Source of the DNA: ZC4RG29 sp964521255
GTDB taxonomy: Bacteria > Bacteroidota > Bacteroidia > Cytophagales > Cyclobacteriaceae
Reading direction: 5' to 3'
Assembly: GCA_964521255.1 (NCBI GenBank)
Contig: CAZFRM010000039.1
Span: 1 to 29,324 of the forward strand
DNA: 29,324 nt
Part shown: one piece after another, positions 15,156 through 22,362 of the stretch
Layout of the letters: each line of letters begins with the position of its first letter
How positions within the stretch are numbered: position 1 is the stretch's first letter
Notes under the pieces: generated by a model
What the model was told of the DNA's origin: nothing
The model's database searches: none
Seen by the model: the letters and a program-made list of their open reading frames with translations, nothing else
Made by a program: the position numbers and the translations under genes

Positions 15156-16463
15156 TTACTGAACGCCTTCTTTCGGGCGTGCAATTATTAACCGGTTGCT
15201 TTTATCGTAAGAGAAATAACTCCATAACCAGCTCAGCAATACAAAGAACTTATTACGAAAGCCGACTATTGACATCAGGTGTACAAACATCCATATAAAC
15301 CAGGCGAAGAAGCCTTGTGACTTGAAGCCCTTCAAATCAACTACAGCTCTATTTCTTCCGATGGTAGCCATCGATCCCTTGTGGAAATAACGAAATGGTT
15401 TCAATGGCTTATTGCCAATCAATCGCTGTATGTTTTTAGCGACGAGCCTTCCTTGCTGTTGTGCAGGGGGCGCCATCATCGGGTGGCCTTGCAGGAATTT
15501 TTCATCTACATTCTCCATAATGGCGGCATCGCCAATAGCGAAGATATTATTATATCCTAAAACACGGTTGAATTCATCTACCTTTATTCTTGATGATCGC
15601 CCGATTGTCGCCGTATCCAATCCTGCAATAGGATGACCTTTTACACCTGCAGCCCATATCAATGTCTTGCTGATCAGTTGTTCACCGGTGTTGAATACGA
15701 CGTGATGGCCATCATAAGATTTTACAACACAATTCAGGTGAACCTTAACGCCCAATTGTTGAAGATATTCCAATGATTTCTCTGAAGCTTTTTCAGACAT
15801 GCCGCCCAATAAGCGACTTCCTGCCTCGACAAGGTGTATGTCCATGTGACTCATTTCCAATTCACGATAGTCATTTGGAAGAACGTGAATTTTTAATTCA
15901 GCAAGTGCGCCAGCCAACTCAACACCTGTCGGTCCACCGCCAACGATAACGAAATCCATCAGACTGTTCACAACTTCCACTTCATCTGTAAGCAGCGCTT
16001 GCTCAAAATTCCGAATAGTAATGTTTCGCAGTTTGATAGCGTCAACAATCGTCTTCATAGGAAGAGCATTTTGTTCGACGTCTTTCATTCCATAAAAATT
16101 GGTAGTTGCACCACTGGCAATGACAAGGTAATCGTAGTTAATACCACCTATGGATGTTTCAATGTGATTTTCCTTAGGATTAATTGCCGTTACCTCACCA
16201 AGACGGAAATAGAAATGGTCCTGATGCCAAAACCTTTTTCGAAAGGGCATCACGATGGAATTTGTTTCTAATCCGGAGGTGGCAACCTGGTAAAGGAGGG
16301 GTTGAAAGCAATGGTGGTTATACTTATCAAACAATACAATCTGAGCTTGTGAATTTGAGGCGGATAATTTTTTGGCAACTTCAAGTCCGCCAAATCCTCC
16401 ACCTATAATTACTATTCTGGGTTTGCCCAGATCAGGGATTCGTGTTGTTGTTAATTTGGACAT
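15156..16463 (-). CDS. Type II NADH dehydrogenase-like FAD/NAD(P) oxidoreductase
   Basis: 435 residues. The FAD-binding Rossmann motif is IVIIGGGFGGLEVAKKL (GGGFGG at 21-26). The NADH-binding motif is DFVIVGGGPTGVELAGALAEL (GGGPTG at 175-180). FAIGDAA binds the FAD ribityl chain, and APPAQQQGRLVAKNI is the quinone-site region of NDH-2 enzymes. The C-terminus contains KGSMATIGRNRAVVDL and a hydrophobic stretch FAWFIWMFVHLMSIVGFRNKFFVLLSWLWSY split by polar residues, as in membrane-bound NDH-2. It likely passes electrons from NADH to menaquinone without proton pumping. It is the first gene of an operon with kup, with a promoter and a palindrome upstream. I am unsure between NDH-2 and a related sulfide:quinone-like subgroup, but NDH-2 fits best. 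Confidence 0.92.
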   Translation of the reverse strand: MSKLTTTRIPDLGKPRIVIIGGGFGGLEVAKKLSASNSQAQIVLFDKYNHHCFQPLLYQVATSGLETNSIVMPFRKRFWHQDHFYFRLGEVTAINPKENHIETSIGGINYDYLVIASGATTNFYGMKDVEQNALPMKTIVDAIKLRNITIRNFEQALLTDEVEVVNSLMDFVIVGGGPTGVELAGALAELKIHVLPNDYRELEMSHMDIHLVEAGSRLLGGMSEKASEKSLEYLQQLGVKVHLNCVVKSYDGHHVVFNTGEQLISKTLIWAAGVKGHPIAGLDTATIGRSSRIKVDEFNRVLGYNNIFAIGDAAIMENVDEKFLQGHPMMAPPAQQQGRLVAKNIQRLIGNKPLKPFRYFHKGSMATIGRNRAVVDLKGFKSQGFFAWFIWMFVHLMSIVGFRNKFFVLLSWLWSYFSYDKSNRLIIARPKEGVQ

Positions 16464-16500
16464 TAAAAGAGGGATGTGTTTTTATATCGGAAAAACGGGG

Positions 16501-16530
16501 CAAATTTAGGGGCTTACCGGTAATACCAAA
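16501..16530 (-). promoter_or_regulatory. Promoter of the NDH-2/kup operon with internal palindrome
   Basis: On the minus strand TTTG (16530-16527) and TAAATTTG (16508-16501, a perfect TAnnTTTG) are 18 nt apart. A 10-bp palindrome TTACCGGTAA (16514-16523) sits between them, where a repressor or activator dimer would act. Transcription would start near 16494, about 30 nt before the ATG. Confidence 0.65.
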
Positions 16531-16634
16531 GGAAACAATTGATATTTAAAATGCTGAATAACCACGTTTTTTGACATTTTGACGGGCGTAATAATTAATT
16601 CACTGTTTACAAACGGTTGATTCAAATTCAAGAC

Positions 16635-16642
16635 TATTTTTG
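16635..16642 (+). promoter_or_regulatory. -7 box of the coiled-coil lipoprotein gene
   Basis: TATTTTTG matches TAnnTTTG, 25 nt before the ATG at 16668. The best upstream TTG (16617-16619) is only 15 nt away, short of the usual 17-23, so the -33 element is weak or unclear. Confidence 0.45.
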
Positions 16643-16667
16643 CATAAACTTAAAAAATCAACCCATT

Positions 16668-17417
16668 ATGATTAAAAAATTACTCTTTATACTACCTGTA
16701 GCATCGGCCCTACTGGTAGGGTGTGACACAAAAGAAAAATCTTCGCTTCAGTCACGGGTAGACTCCCTATCAGTTGAATTAGAGGCAAGCCAGAAAGTTG
16801 CAGCGACCATGCAGGAAGTTGGAGTACTGATGGATTCAATTGATGCCAGCCGCCAACTGCTCAAGGTGAACATGGCTGAAGGCACTTCATACGAAAATTA
16901 TACTGACCGTATGAGAGAGCTTAACAACTACATCAAAGAATCGCAGGCTAAGGTAGCGGCATTGGAAGAAGATCTTAAAAACTCAAAATCAAGTTCTTCG
17001 TCCATCAGCAAGCAGGTAAGCCGCATGAAGAAAGATCTTGAAGCTAAAACTTTGGAAATCACTGCCCTTCAGGAACAGGTTGAGAAGTACAGAAATGAAA
17101 ATCAAAATCTCGTTCAAACGGTAGGTTTGCAGGAAGCTATGTTAGAGGATAAGGAATCAGAAATTCTTTCCAAGCAACAGGAACTTGCATTGATTGAAGC
17201 ACGCATCCAGGAACTGATGATTCAATCCAAGATGAGTGAAGCGGATGCTTATTATGCACGTGCTTCAGCCGTTGAAGAAGCAGCAAATCGCACCAAACTT
17301 GCACCCAAGAAGAAAAAAGAAACACTAAAAGAAGCTGTTGAATTATACAAGAAAGCTTTATCACTTGGCAAGAATGAAGCTCAGGCCAAGATTGATGAGT
17401 TGGAAAAGAAAATATAA
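16668..17417 (+). CDS. Coiled-coil lipoprotein of unknown function
   Basis: 249 residues from the ATG at 16668. An in-frame start at 16617 would lie ahead of the -7 box and the signal peptide. MIKKLLFILPVASALLVGC is a lipoprotein signal peptide with Cys19. Almost all the rest (about 25-205) is heptad-rich helix (SRVDSLSVELEASQKV, NNYIKESQAKVAALEEDLKNSKSSSSSISKQVSRMKKDLEAKT, ALQEQVEKYRNENQNLV). The C-terminal 50 residues (KMSEADAYYARASAVEEAANRTKLAPKKKKETLKEAVELYKKALSLGKNEAQAKIDELE) look like one TPR-like helical repeat. It is probably anchored in the outer membrane facing the periplasm. The family function is unknown to me, and no neighbour explains its role. Confidence 0.85.
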   Translation: MIKKLLFILPVASALLVGCDTKEKSSLQSRVDSLSVELEASQKVAATMQEVGVLMDSIDASRQLLKVNMAEGTSYENYTDRMRELNNYIKESQAKVAALEEDLKNSKSSSSSISKQVSRMKKDLEAKTLEITALQEQVEKYRNENQNLVQTVGLQEAMLEDKESEILSKQQELALIEARIQELMIQSKMSEADAYYARASAVEEAANRTKLAPKKKKETLKEAVELYKKALSLGKNEAQAKIDELEKKI

Positions 17418-17443
17418 AATTTGTTTAAAACCAGACACCTATG

Positions 17444-17478
17444 AAAACCGGTACAGCAATGTGCCGGTTTTTTATTTT
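17444..17478 (+). terminator. Rho-independent terminator of the coiled-coil lipoprotein gene
   Basis: AAAACCGGTAC (17444-17454) pairs with GTGCCGGTTTT (17461-17471), 11 bp including one T-G wobble, with loop AGCAAT. A T-rich tract (TTTTTTATTTT) follows. It starts 26 nt after the stop codon. Confidence 0.85.
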
Positions 17479-17490
17479 CGTTCTTTCTTT

Positions 17491-17735
17491 CCCGCAGATT
17501 TCGCAGATTAACGCAGAAATTTTTTTCATTTTAAATCTGGTAAGGCCAGGTGATCCGAATTTAGTTGGTGATAAATCTTTTCCGCAGATGATCGCAGAAA
17601 AATATTGTCTTTAATCTGCGATTTCTATTGTTTACCCTGGCGCACGTTAAAAAATATTTCCTGCAACTTCCGCAGATAACCACAGAATATTTTTTTTGTC
17701 TTTATTCTGCGAAAATCCGCGTGATCTGCGGGAGG
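17491..17735. repeat. Array of three CGCAGAT-type palindromic units
   Basis: Units begin near 17491 (CCGCAGATTTCGCAGATTAA), 17581 (TCCGCAGATGATCGCAGA) and 17669 (TCCGCAGATAACCACAGA). Each is followed by an AT-rich centre and, in units two and three, by the inverted sequence ATCTGCG or ATTCTGCG. The last ends CTGCGGGAGG, 2 nt from the corA stop codon. Unit spacing is about 90 nt and the sequences diverge, so this is not a CRISPR. Confidence 0.65.
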
Positions 17736-17737
17736 CA

Positions 17738-18745
17738 TCAAAACCACTTTTTACGTTTGAAATACCACAACATAAAGCCCACAATAACAATCATAATTCC
17801 CCAAACGACGAAGTAACCGTACTTCCACTTTAGTTCTGGCATAAAATCAAAATTCATCCCGTAAACGCCCACAATAAAAGTGAGCGGAATGAAAATAGTA
17901 GAGATCACGGTTAAAACTTTGATCACCTCGTTCAGGCGTGTGTTCAATGTATTCATGTGAAGGTCCATTAAACCGGATACAAGATCTTTATAAGTATCAA
18001 GCGTATCGGTTACGTGAATGAGGTGATCGTACACATCAGAAAAAAAATGTTCGTTGTCCTCTTCAATGAAACCATTTTCATCCTTTATTAAAAGACCCAC
18101 TGCGTCCCGGAGCGGATACACGGCTCTTCGCAGATAGATCAATTCTTTTTTTAATTTTTGTATCTGCTTAAAGTTATCGGGTGATGAATCAGCGTGAATA
18201 TTATCTTCTATCTCTTCGATCTGATCGCCAATGTGATCGAGCACGTTGAAGTAGCTATCTACAATAATATCAATTAACCGGTAGAGGAGATAATCTGTTT
18301 TCTTTTTACGAACTCTTCCCTGATCGAGGCGTATGCGGTCACGAAATCCGTCAAACAAGTCGCCCTCTTTTTCCTGAAACGAAATCAGGTAATTGTTACC
18401 CAATACAAAACTTATTTGTTCGTAGTCAATTTCTCCGCCGTTTATCCTGTACAACATTTTCAAGGTGAAGAATAGATAGTCGTCATAATCTTCGGCTTTT
18501 GGTCGTTGATCGTCCAGCACATCATCAACGAGGAGGGAGTGCAGGTTGAAGTGGGATTGAAGAGTTTCAACGATGGTAAGATCACTTAAGCCATCAACGT
18601 TGATCCAGTTAACCTGGTCGGGTTTCAGGTTTTTACAGATATCGTCTATTGGTAAGGAATCATAGCGCTGATAGTTATTTCGATCGTAGCTGATAAGCTC
18701 AAGAATGACTTTCGGTTTATTTTCTATGGGTTTAGACGTATCCAT
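17738..18745 (-). CDS. corA: CorA-type Mg2+/Co2+ transporter
   Basis: 335 residues. The long cytoplasmic N-terminal domain is rich in charged helices (EQISFVLGNNYLISFQEKEGDLFDGFRDRIR is the conserved central region). Two transmembrane helices form the C-terminus, and the first ends in the signature YGMNF (G296-M297-N298) that forms the selectivity filter. The tail KRKKWF is cytoplasmic. It forms a pentameric Mg2+ (and Co2+) uptake channel in the inner membrane. It is monocistronic, divergent from the prenyl synthase gene, with its 3' end against a CGCAGAT repeat. I see no Mg2+ riboswitch in the short 5' region. Confidence 0.96.
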   Translation of the reverse strand: MDTSKPIENKPKVILELISYDRNNYQRYDSLPIDDICKNLKPDQVNWINVDGLSDLTIVETLQSHFNLHSLLVDDVLDDQRPKAEDYDDYLFFTLKMLYRINGGEIDYEQISFVLGNNYLISFQEKEGDLFDGFRDRIRLDQGRVRKKKTDYLLYRLIDIIVDSYFNVLDHIGDQIEEIEDNIHADSSPDNFKQIQKLKKELIYLRRAVYPLRDAVGLLIKDENGFIEEDNEHFFSDVYDHLIHVTDTLDTYKDLVSGLMDLHMNTLNTRLNEVIKVLTVISTIFIPLTFIVGVYGMNFDFMPELKWKYGYFVVWGIMIVIVGFMLWYFKRKKWF

Positions 18746-18823
18746 TTGAGCCGGGAAAGGTGCTTCGGGTTTAGGGTCAAAAAAATGATCAAATCGTTTA
18801 GGAAATTTAGGTTGTACAGTTCA

Positions 18824-18856
18824 TTTAATCAGCATTGAGAAAGATAAATATCTTTG
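18824..18856 (+). promoter_or_regulatory. Promoter of the polyprenyl synthase gene
   Basis: TATCTTTG (18849-18856) is a perfect TAnnTTTG box. TTTA (18824-18827), 21 nt upstream, is an acceptable -33 element. Transcription would start near 18863, about 28 nt before the ATG at 18891, and this supports that start over the upstream TTG at 18873. Confidence 0.55.
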
Positions 18857-18890
18857 ATGACATATCAACCCGTTGTATTATTGCGTTCGC

Positions 18891-19865
18891 ATGCCCTTAC
18901 GGTTAGACGATATCAAAGCTCCCATAGCTAAGGAAATGGATGAATTCGAACGCAAGTTCAAAGACTCCATGAAGACAAAAATCCTCCTGCTGGATAAGGT
19001 GATGGACTATATCGTAAAGCGAAAGGGCAAGCAAATGCGGCCAATGTTTGTCTTTCTCAGTGCGGGTACTTGTGGCAGCATTACTGAATCAACGTTTAGG
19101 GGTGCGTCGTTGATAGAGTTGCTTCATACGGCTACGCTCGTGCACGACGATGTTGTTGATGAAGCAAATTACCGGCGAGGTTTTTTTTCTGTAAATGCCT
19201 TGTGGAAAAATAAGGTAGCCGTACTGGTAGGCGACTTTCTTTTGTCCAAGGGTCTGTCGCTCTCACTATCACATAAGGATTTTAATTTGCTGAGCATCGT
19301 TAATGATGCTGTGACAGAGATGAGTGAAGGCGAACTTCTCCAGATTGAGAAGGCACGACGTCTTGATATATCGGAAGAAGTGTACTATGAAATTATTCGC
19401 AAGAAAACGGCTTCATTGATTTCTTCATGTTGTGCAGTAGGAGCAAGCTCTTCAGGGGCAAGCGAGGAGGTTGTAAAAAAAATGCAATCCTTTGGCGAAA
19501 AGATCGGCATGGCATTTCAAATCAAAGATGATCTTTTCGACTATGGTGAGTTGGAGATAGGAAAACCACTGGGTATTGACATTAAAGAAAAGAAGATGAC
19601 CCTTCCGCTGATTTATGCGTTATCCAAATCCTCATGGATGGAAAAGCGACGCATAATAAGCATAGTGAGAAATGAAAGTGAGCAAACTAAAAAAGTAAAA
19701 GAAGTTATAGAATATGTTAAAAAGTCTGGTGGACTTGACTATGCCATTAAAATCATGAATCGATTTCACCAGGATGCCCTTGCTCTTTTAGAAACTTTCC
19801 CTGACTCAACTTATAAAAAATCGCTTCAACAACTCGTTCAATTCACAATAGAGCGAGCAAACTGA
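18891..19865 (+). CDS. Long-chain polyprenyl diphosphate synthase
   Basis: 324 residues from the ATG at 18891, in the family of trans-prenyl synthases. The first aspartate-rich motif is DDVVD (86-90, in LVHDDVVDEANYRRG) and the second is DDLFD (213-217, in FQIKDDLFDYGE). KGKQMRPMFV (45-54) binds the diphosphate. Small residues (LLHTATLV) precede the first motif instead of bulky aromatics. This fits a long-chain (hepta- or octaprenyl) product for the menaquinone side chain, not geranyl or farnesyl diphosphate, and would feed the same quinone pool used by the NDH-2 enzyme encoded about 2.4 kb upstream. Chain length is inference. It is convergent with the 155-residue gene across a strong hairpin. 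Confidence 0.93.
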   Translation: MPLRLDDIKAPIAKEMDEFERKFKDSMKTKILLLDKVMDYIVKRKGKQMRPMFVFLSAGTCGSITESTFRGASLIELLHTATLVHDDVVDEANYRRGFFSVNALWKNKVAVLVGDFLLSKGLSLSLSHKDFNLLSIVNDAVTEMSEGELLQIEKARRLDISEEVYYEIIRKKTASLISSCCAVGASSSGASEEVVKKMQSFGEKIGMAFQIKDDLFDYGELEIGKPLGIDIKEKKMTLPLIYALSKSSWMEKRRIISIVRNESEQTKKVKEVIEYVKKSGGLDYAIKIMNRFHQDALALLETFPDSTYKKSLQQLVQFTIERAN

Positions 19866-19915
19866 TTCTCTATACTTTTAGCTTTCCGCTTTTAGCTTTA
19901 AGCTTAAAAAAAGTC

Positions 19916-19944
19916 AGCCCCTGCCGATCATCTCGACAGGGGCT
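19916..19944. terminator. Bidirectional rho-independent terminator
   Basis: AGCCCCTG (19916-19923) and CAGGGGCT (19937-19944) form a perfect 8-bp stem. On the minus strand the hairpin is followed by GACTTTTTTT. On the plus strand it is followed by TTATCT. It separates the convergent prenyl synthase and 155-residue genes. Confidence 0.85.
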
Positions 19945-19970
19945 TTATCTATGTACACTCAAGAGAGTTC

Positions 19971-20438
19971 TCAGGCACTAATGCGGGCTCTGCCAGCTTC
20001 AAGCACAGCGTAGTCTTTCCAGTTTTTATACGTTTCAGCGTCAAGTGAATTGAGTGCTGTTCCTGAATTTTCGGGCGCGTAAAGTCCCTGATTCTCCCAC
20101 CAACGCTTTGCGAGTTCTTTCGCTGCATTTTTGTCGACACTTTCGAAGAGGTTAATGCAGGAGTCAGAGATCATCCACGGTTTTTCAATGCCGCTGTATT
20201 TTTCGAAGATAAGGGTGCGGATTCGGGTACCGTTTTCATCGTTCTTGAAATGTGAAATCGTATAGGAGAGCGTCTCAGGTTCGGTCATGATCATGTCCCA
20301 GTATTTTTTGGATGAAATGACCTGCGCTGTCGTTAGTAGGTATCCATAACCTTTTTCAATAGGCTCTTTGGTGATCGGACAACGCGCTTTTACCTCTTTT
20401 TTCTTCTCTTTTCCAAACAATTTGTTGATGAATGTCAT
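19971..20438 (-). CDS. Conserved-looking hypothetical protein, 155 residues
   Basis: No signal peptide or membrane segment. It is basic at the start (MTFINKLFGKEKKKEVKARC). The body is rich in aromatic residues (KKYWDMIM, KPWMISDSC, KRWWENQGLY, NWKDYAVLEAG). Cys20 in ARCPITKEPIEKGYGYLLTT and Cys94 in ISDSCINLF are the only cysteines and could form one half of a metal site or a zinc-ribbon-like pair. This is inference. I do not recognise a family. The frame is well supported by codon use, a terminator just beyond the stop and no competing frame. The start at 20436-20438 is the only Met near the N-terminus. Confidence 0.65.
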   Translation of the reverse strand: MTFINKLFGKEKKKEVKARCPITKEPIEKGYGYLLTTAQVISSKKYWDMIMTEPETLSYTISHFKNDENGTRIRTLIFEKYSGIEKPWMISDSCINLFESVDKNAAKELAKRWWENQGLYAPENSGTALNSLDAETYKNWKDYAVLEAGRARISA

Positions 20439-20762
20439 AACACGTAAGCTTAGGTATAAACCTTATTTAATACAATAGATACTCCTGAATGGTGGAATAG
20501 TTGCATGTTAGACACAAAAAAAATGAAAAATGTTACAGGAAGTGCCGTTTTTAATTAGCGGATGTGCTGATTAGCCAGTTAGCCAATCAATTAACCTGCT
20601 GCTATTGGCTAATCGTCATACTGGCTAGTGTCGTGTCAACAATAAAGTTTCATGTCTCCTACGCAGCCCCTAACCCCTAAAGGGGCATTCCTGCGCGCTG
20701 TTTCCCCTTTAGGGGCTAGGGGCAAGCGATGGATGAAACGTCAACTCAAATATGACACGACA
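20439..20762. other. 324-bp gene-free spacer rich in palindromes
   Basis: Positions 20439-20560 should carry the minus-strand promoter of the 155-residue gene, but no clean -33/-7 pair is visible. From 20572 onward two nested inverted-repeat structures follow directly: TAGCCAGT/TTAGCCAAT type at 20572-20627, and the 140-bp element at 20626-20765. Confidence 0.6.
20572..20627. repeat. TAGCCA-type nested inverted repeat
   Basis: The outer arms TAGCCAGT (20572-20579) and ACTGGCTA (20620-20627) enclose the inner arms TTAGCCAAT (20579-20587) and ATTGGCTAA (20604-20612), all perfect. The right outer arm overlaps the first two bases of the next element. Confidence 0.55.
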
Positions 20763-20765
20763 CTA
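20626..20765. mobile_element. 140-bp MITE-like element with three nested inverted repeats
   Basis: The outer ends TAGTGTCGTGTCA (20626-20638) and TGACACGACACTA (20753-20765) are perfect 13-bp inverted repeats. Middle arms are GTTTCAT (20647-20653) and ATGAAAC (20733-20739). The inner arms GCCCCTAACCCCTAAAGGGG (20666-20685) and its inverse (20704-20723) match at 19 of 20 positions. The right end (CTA, 20763-20765) is the stop codon of the adjacent thioredoxin gene on the minus strand. It encodes no protein, so if it moves it relies on an enzyme made elsewhere. Confidence 0.6.
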
Positions 20766-22184
20766 ATTGGCTATTTTAGGATGAAACTTCTCATAATTAA
20801 CAAAGAACTCCTCCAACTTATCAACCGGTAATTTTTTGGCTATGATTTTCTTTTTGTCGTCAAGAATATAGATAGTGGGGGTTGTTGGTGAATCGTAAAG
20901 GTCCTGGTAATGGCCTACATAGGTACGTGGTCCGTTAACCGTGATCCACTGCATTTTCATTTCTTTAATGTAGTCGCGCATCTTTTGAATAGAGGTATCG
21001 GCAGAAACAGCGAACACTTCAAGATTAAAGCGAGACCTGTTTTTTGAATAGAAGTCGACGAGTTTTGGCGTCTCTTTTTTGCAGTGACCACAATCTGGGT
21101 CGAAGAAATAAACTACCGTAAACTTACTTTTAATGTCATACAGAGCCCGGGGCTGAAGATTAGCATCTTGCATAATCAGGTTAGCGCCTGCATTGCCAAT
21201 AAGACTTTTCCTTAACCTGTCGGCGTGTTCCTTAAAATTTTTCTTGAGATTTTCATTTGCCCAATAGTCCATCTCACCGGTAGCAAAATATTTATCATAT
21301 ACATGTACAAAGACAGCATCCAATCCCATTATATCTGGGTTCTGATATTTTATTACCATTTGGTAAATGAGATACTTGTATGTCTCCTGGTTTGCCTTTG
21401 CCTTTGACGCCATAAAATCTATCGCACGATTAATGGTATCGGAATTGGGCAGGAAAAGTTTATCCAGGTACTCGTTAACTTTTTCACTGTAAAAAGGTCG
21501 CGGTAAGCGAAGATTGGTGTCATCACTCAAGTCAAAATGATCGAAGAAATGTTGACGATACCATCGTAACTGAAACGCTGAATCAATGCCATTCTCCTTC
21601 TTCGGCGAATCCGGAATAATCACACGCTGGGTTACTTTGAAGATTTTGCTGGTGACGGTGTTAGGATACTTTTTTATGATCTCTTCATGGTAAGCAAGAA
21701 CTTTTTCATTGATTTTATCCAGTTCTTTTCGTGCCGCTAACTTTTCTTCTTCGTTTCGTGTGCTGTCTTTCGCAATGGCGACAAATGGTTCCGCTTCTTT
21801 ATGACGCTCCATGTTAAAGAGCATATTCTCAAAAAATATTTTGTTGTCGGTGTCACCAATGACTTTCATATTCTTAGTGTAGTCTGCTGTGTTCGTTTCC
21901 AGCGTAAAATTCTGAGTCGTCCCAATAACAAACTCCAGGACACGGGTCTTATTTATTGCAATAAAGTACACGCCCTGAGGCAAGGTTTCTTTTCCCTGAA
22001 AGGCAAATTCACCCGTTTTACTTACAACGGCTGTGTCACTTTTATAGGTGCTTTCTCCATAATAATACCCCAGCAATGCCGTTGTGTCTTTCAATCCCTG
22101 AACTTTGAATTGAAGGTTATACCCTTGTTGTGCGAAAACTGGGGTGGTAAACAGGAGAAAAAGAACTAAACTTCTGATCTTCAT
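20763..22184 (-). CDS. TlpA/ResA-like thiol-disulfide protein with DUF4369-like N-domain
   Basis: 473 residues from the ATG at 22182-22184. An in-frame upstream start adds 13 polar residues before the signal peptide MKIRSLVLFLLFTTPVFAQQ and is less likely. The N-terminal part (about 20-115) resembles DUF4369 (YNLQFKVQGLKDTTALLGYYYGESTYKSDTAVVSKTGEFAFQG). A helical middle region follows (about 120-330, similar to DUF5106-type proteins). The C-terminal thioredoxin fold carries DPDCGHC (C365 and C368) and the cis-Pro segment TTPTIYILD. It is exported to the periplasm and probably reduces disulfides, for example in cytochrome c maturation or envelope protein folding. The stop codon is supplied by a palindromic element, so the last residues (HPKIAN) might differ from relatives. 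Confidence 0.9.
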   Translation of the reverse strand: MKIRSLVLFLLFTTPVFAQQGYNLQFKVQGLKDTTALLGYYYGESTYKSDTAVVSKTGEFAFQGKETLPQGVYFIAINKTRVLEFVIGTTQNFTLETNTADYTKNMKVIGDTDNKIFFENMLFNMERHKEAEPFVAIAKDSTRNEEEKLAARKELDKINEKVLAYHEEIIKKYPNTVTSKIFKVTQRVIIPDSPKKENGIDSAFQLRWYRQHFFDHFDLSDDTNLRLPRPFYSEKVNEYLDKLFLPNSDTINRAIDFMASKAKANQETYKYLIYQMVIKYQNPDIMGLDAVFVHVYDKYFATGEMDYWANENLKKNFKEHADRLRKSLIGNAGANLIMQDANLQPRALYDIKSKFTVVYFFDPDCGHCKKETPKLVDFYSKNRSRFNLEVFAVSADTSIQKMRDYIKEMKMQWITVNGPRTYVGHYQDLYDSPTTPTIYILDDKKKIIAKKLPVDKLEEFFVNYEKFHPKIAN

Positions 22185-22322
22185 GTATGGCCTATTATGT
22201 GTCAAATTTCTAAAAATGATCAATGCATTTGCAAGTTAAATTGGATGAGGATCATACAACGCCTGTTTATTCAAAATCTTTCGCTTAAGTAACACAAAGA
22301 ATGCGCCAGGCCTTAAGAGTTG

Positions 22323-22350
22323 TTGGCAACCATTTGATTTTATAGTTTTG
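22323..22350 (+). promoter_or_regulatory. Promoter of the gldA operon
   Basis: TTG (22323-22325) and TAGTTTTG (22343-22350, a match to TAnnTTTG) are 17 nt apart. Transcription would start near 22357, only a few nucleotides before the ATG at 22363, implying a very short leader. Confidence 0.5.
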
Positions 22351-22362
22351 TGGGCCTTTGAC

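Larger units (their letters stand above)
17418..17737. other. 320-bp gene-free spacer between lipoprotein and corA
   Basis: The spacer begins with the lipoprotein gene terminator (17444-17478) and is then filled by three CGCAGAT-type units (17491-17735). No reading frame here has coding character. Confidence 0.7.

Noticed and set aside
17491..17735. CRISPR-like repeated CGCAGAT units
   Set aside because: Units are palindromic, differ from one another, have irregular spacers and no cas genes nearby.
18746..18890. Mg2+ riboswitch upstream of corA
   Set aside because: The spacer to the divergent gene is short and shows no M-box-like conserved elements.
22185..22223. Longer start for the TlpA-like gene
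   Set aside because: It adds 13 residues ahead of a complete signal peptide.
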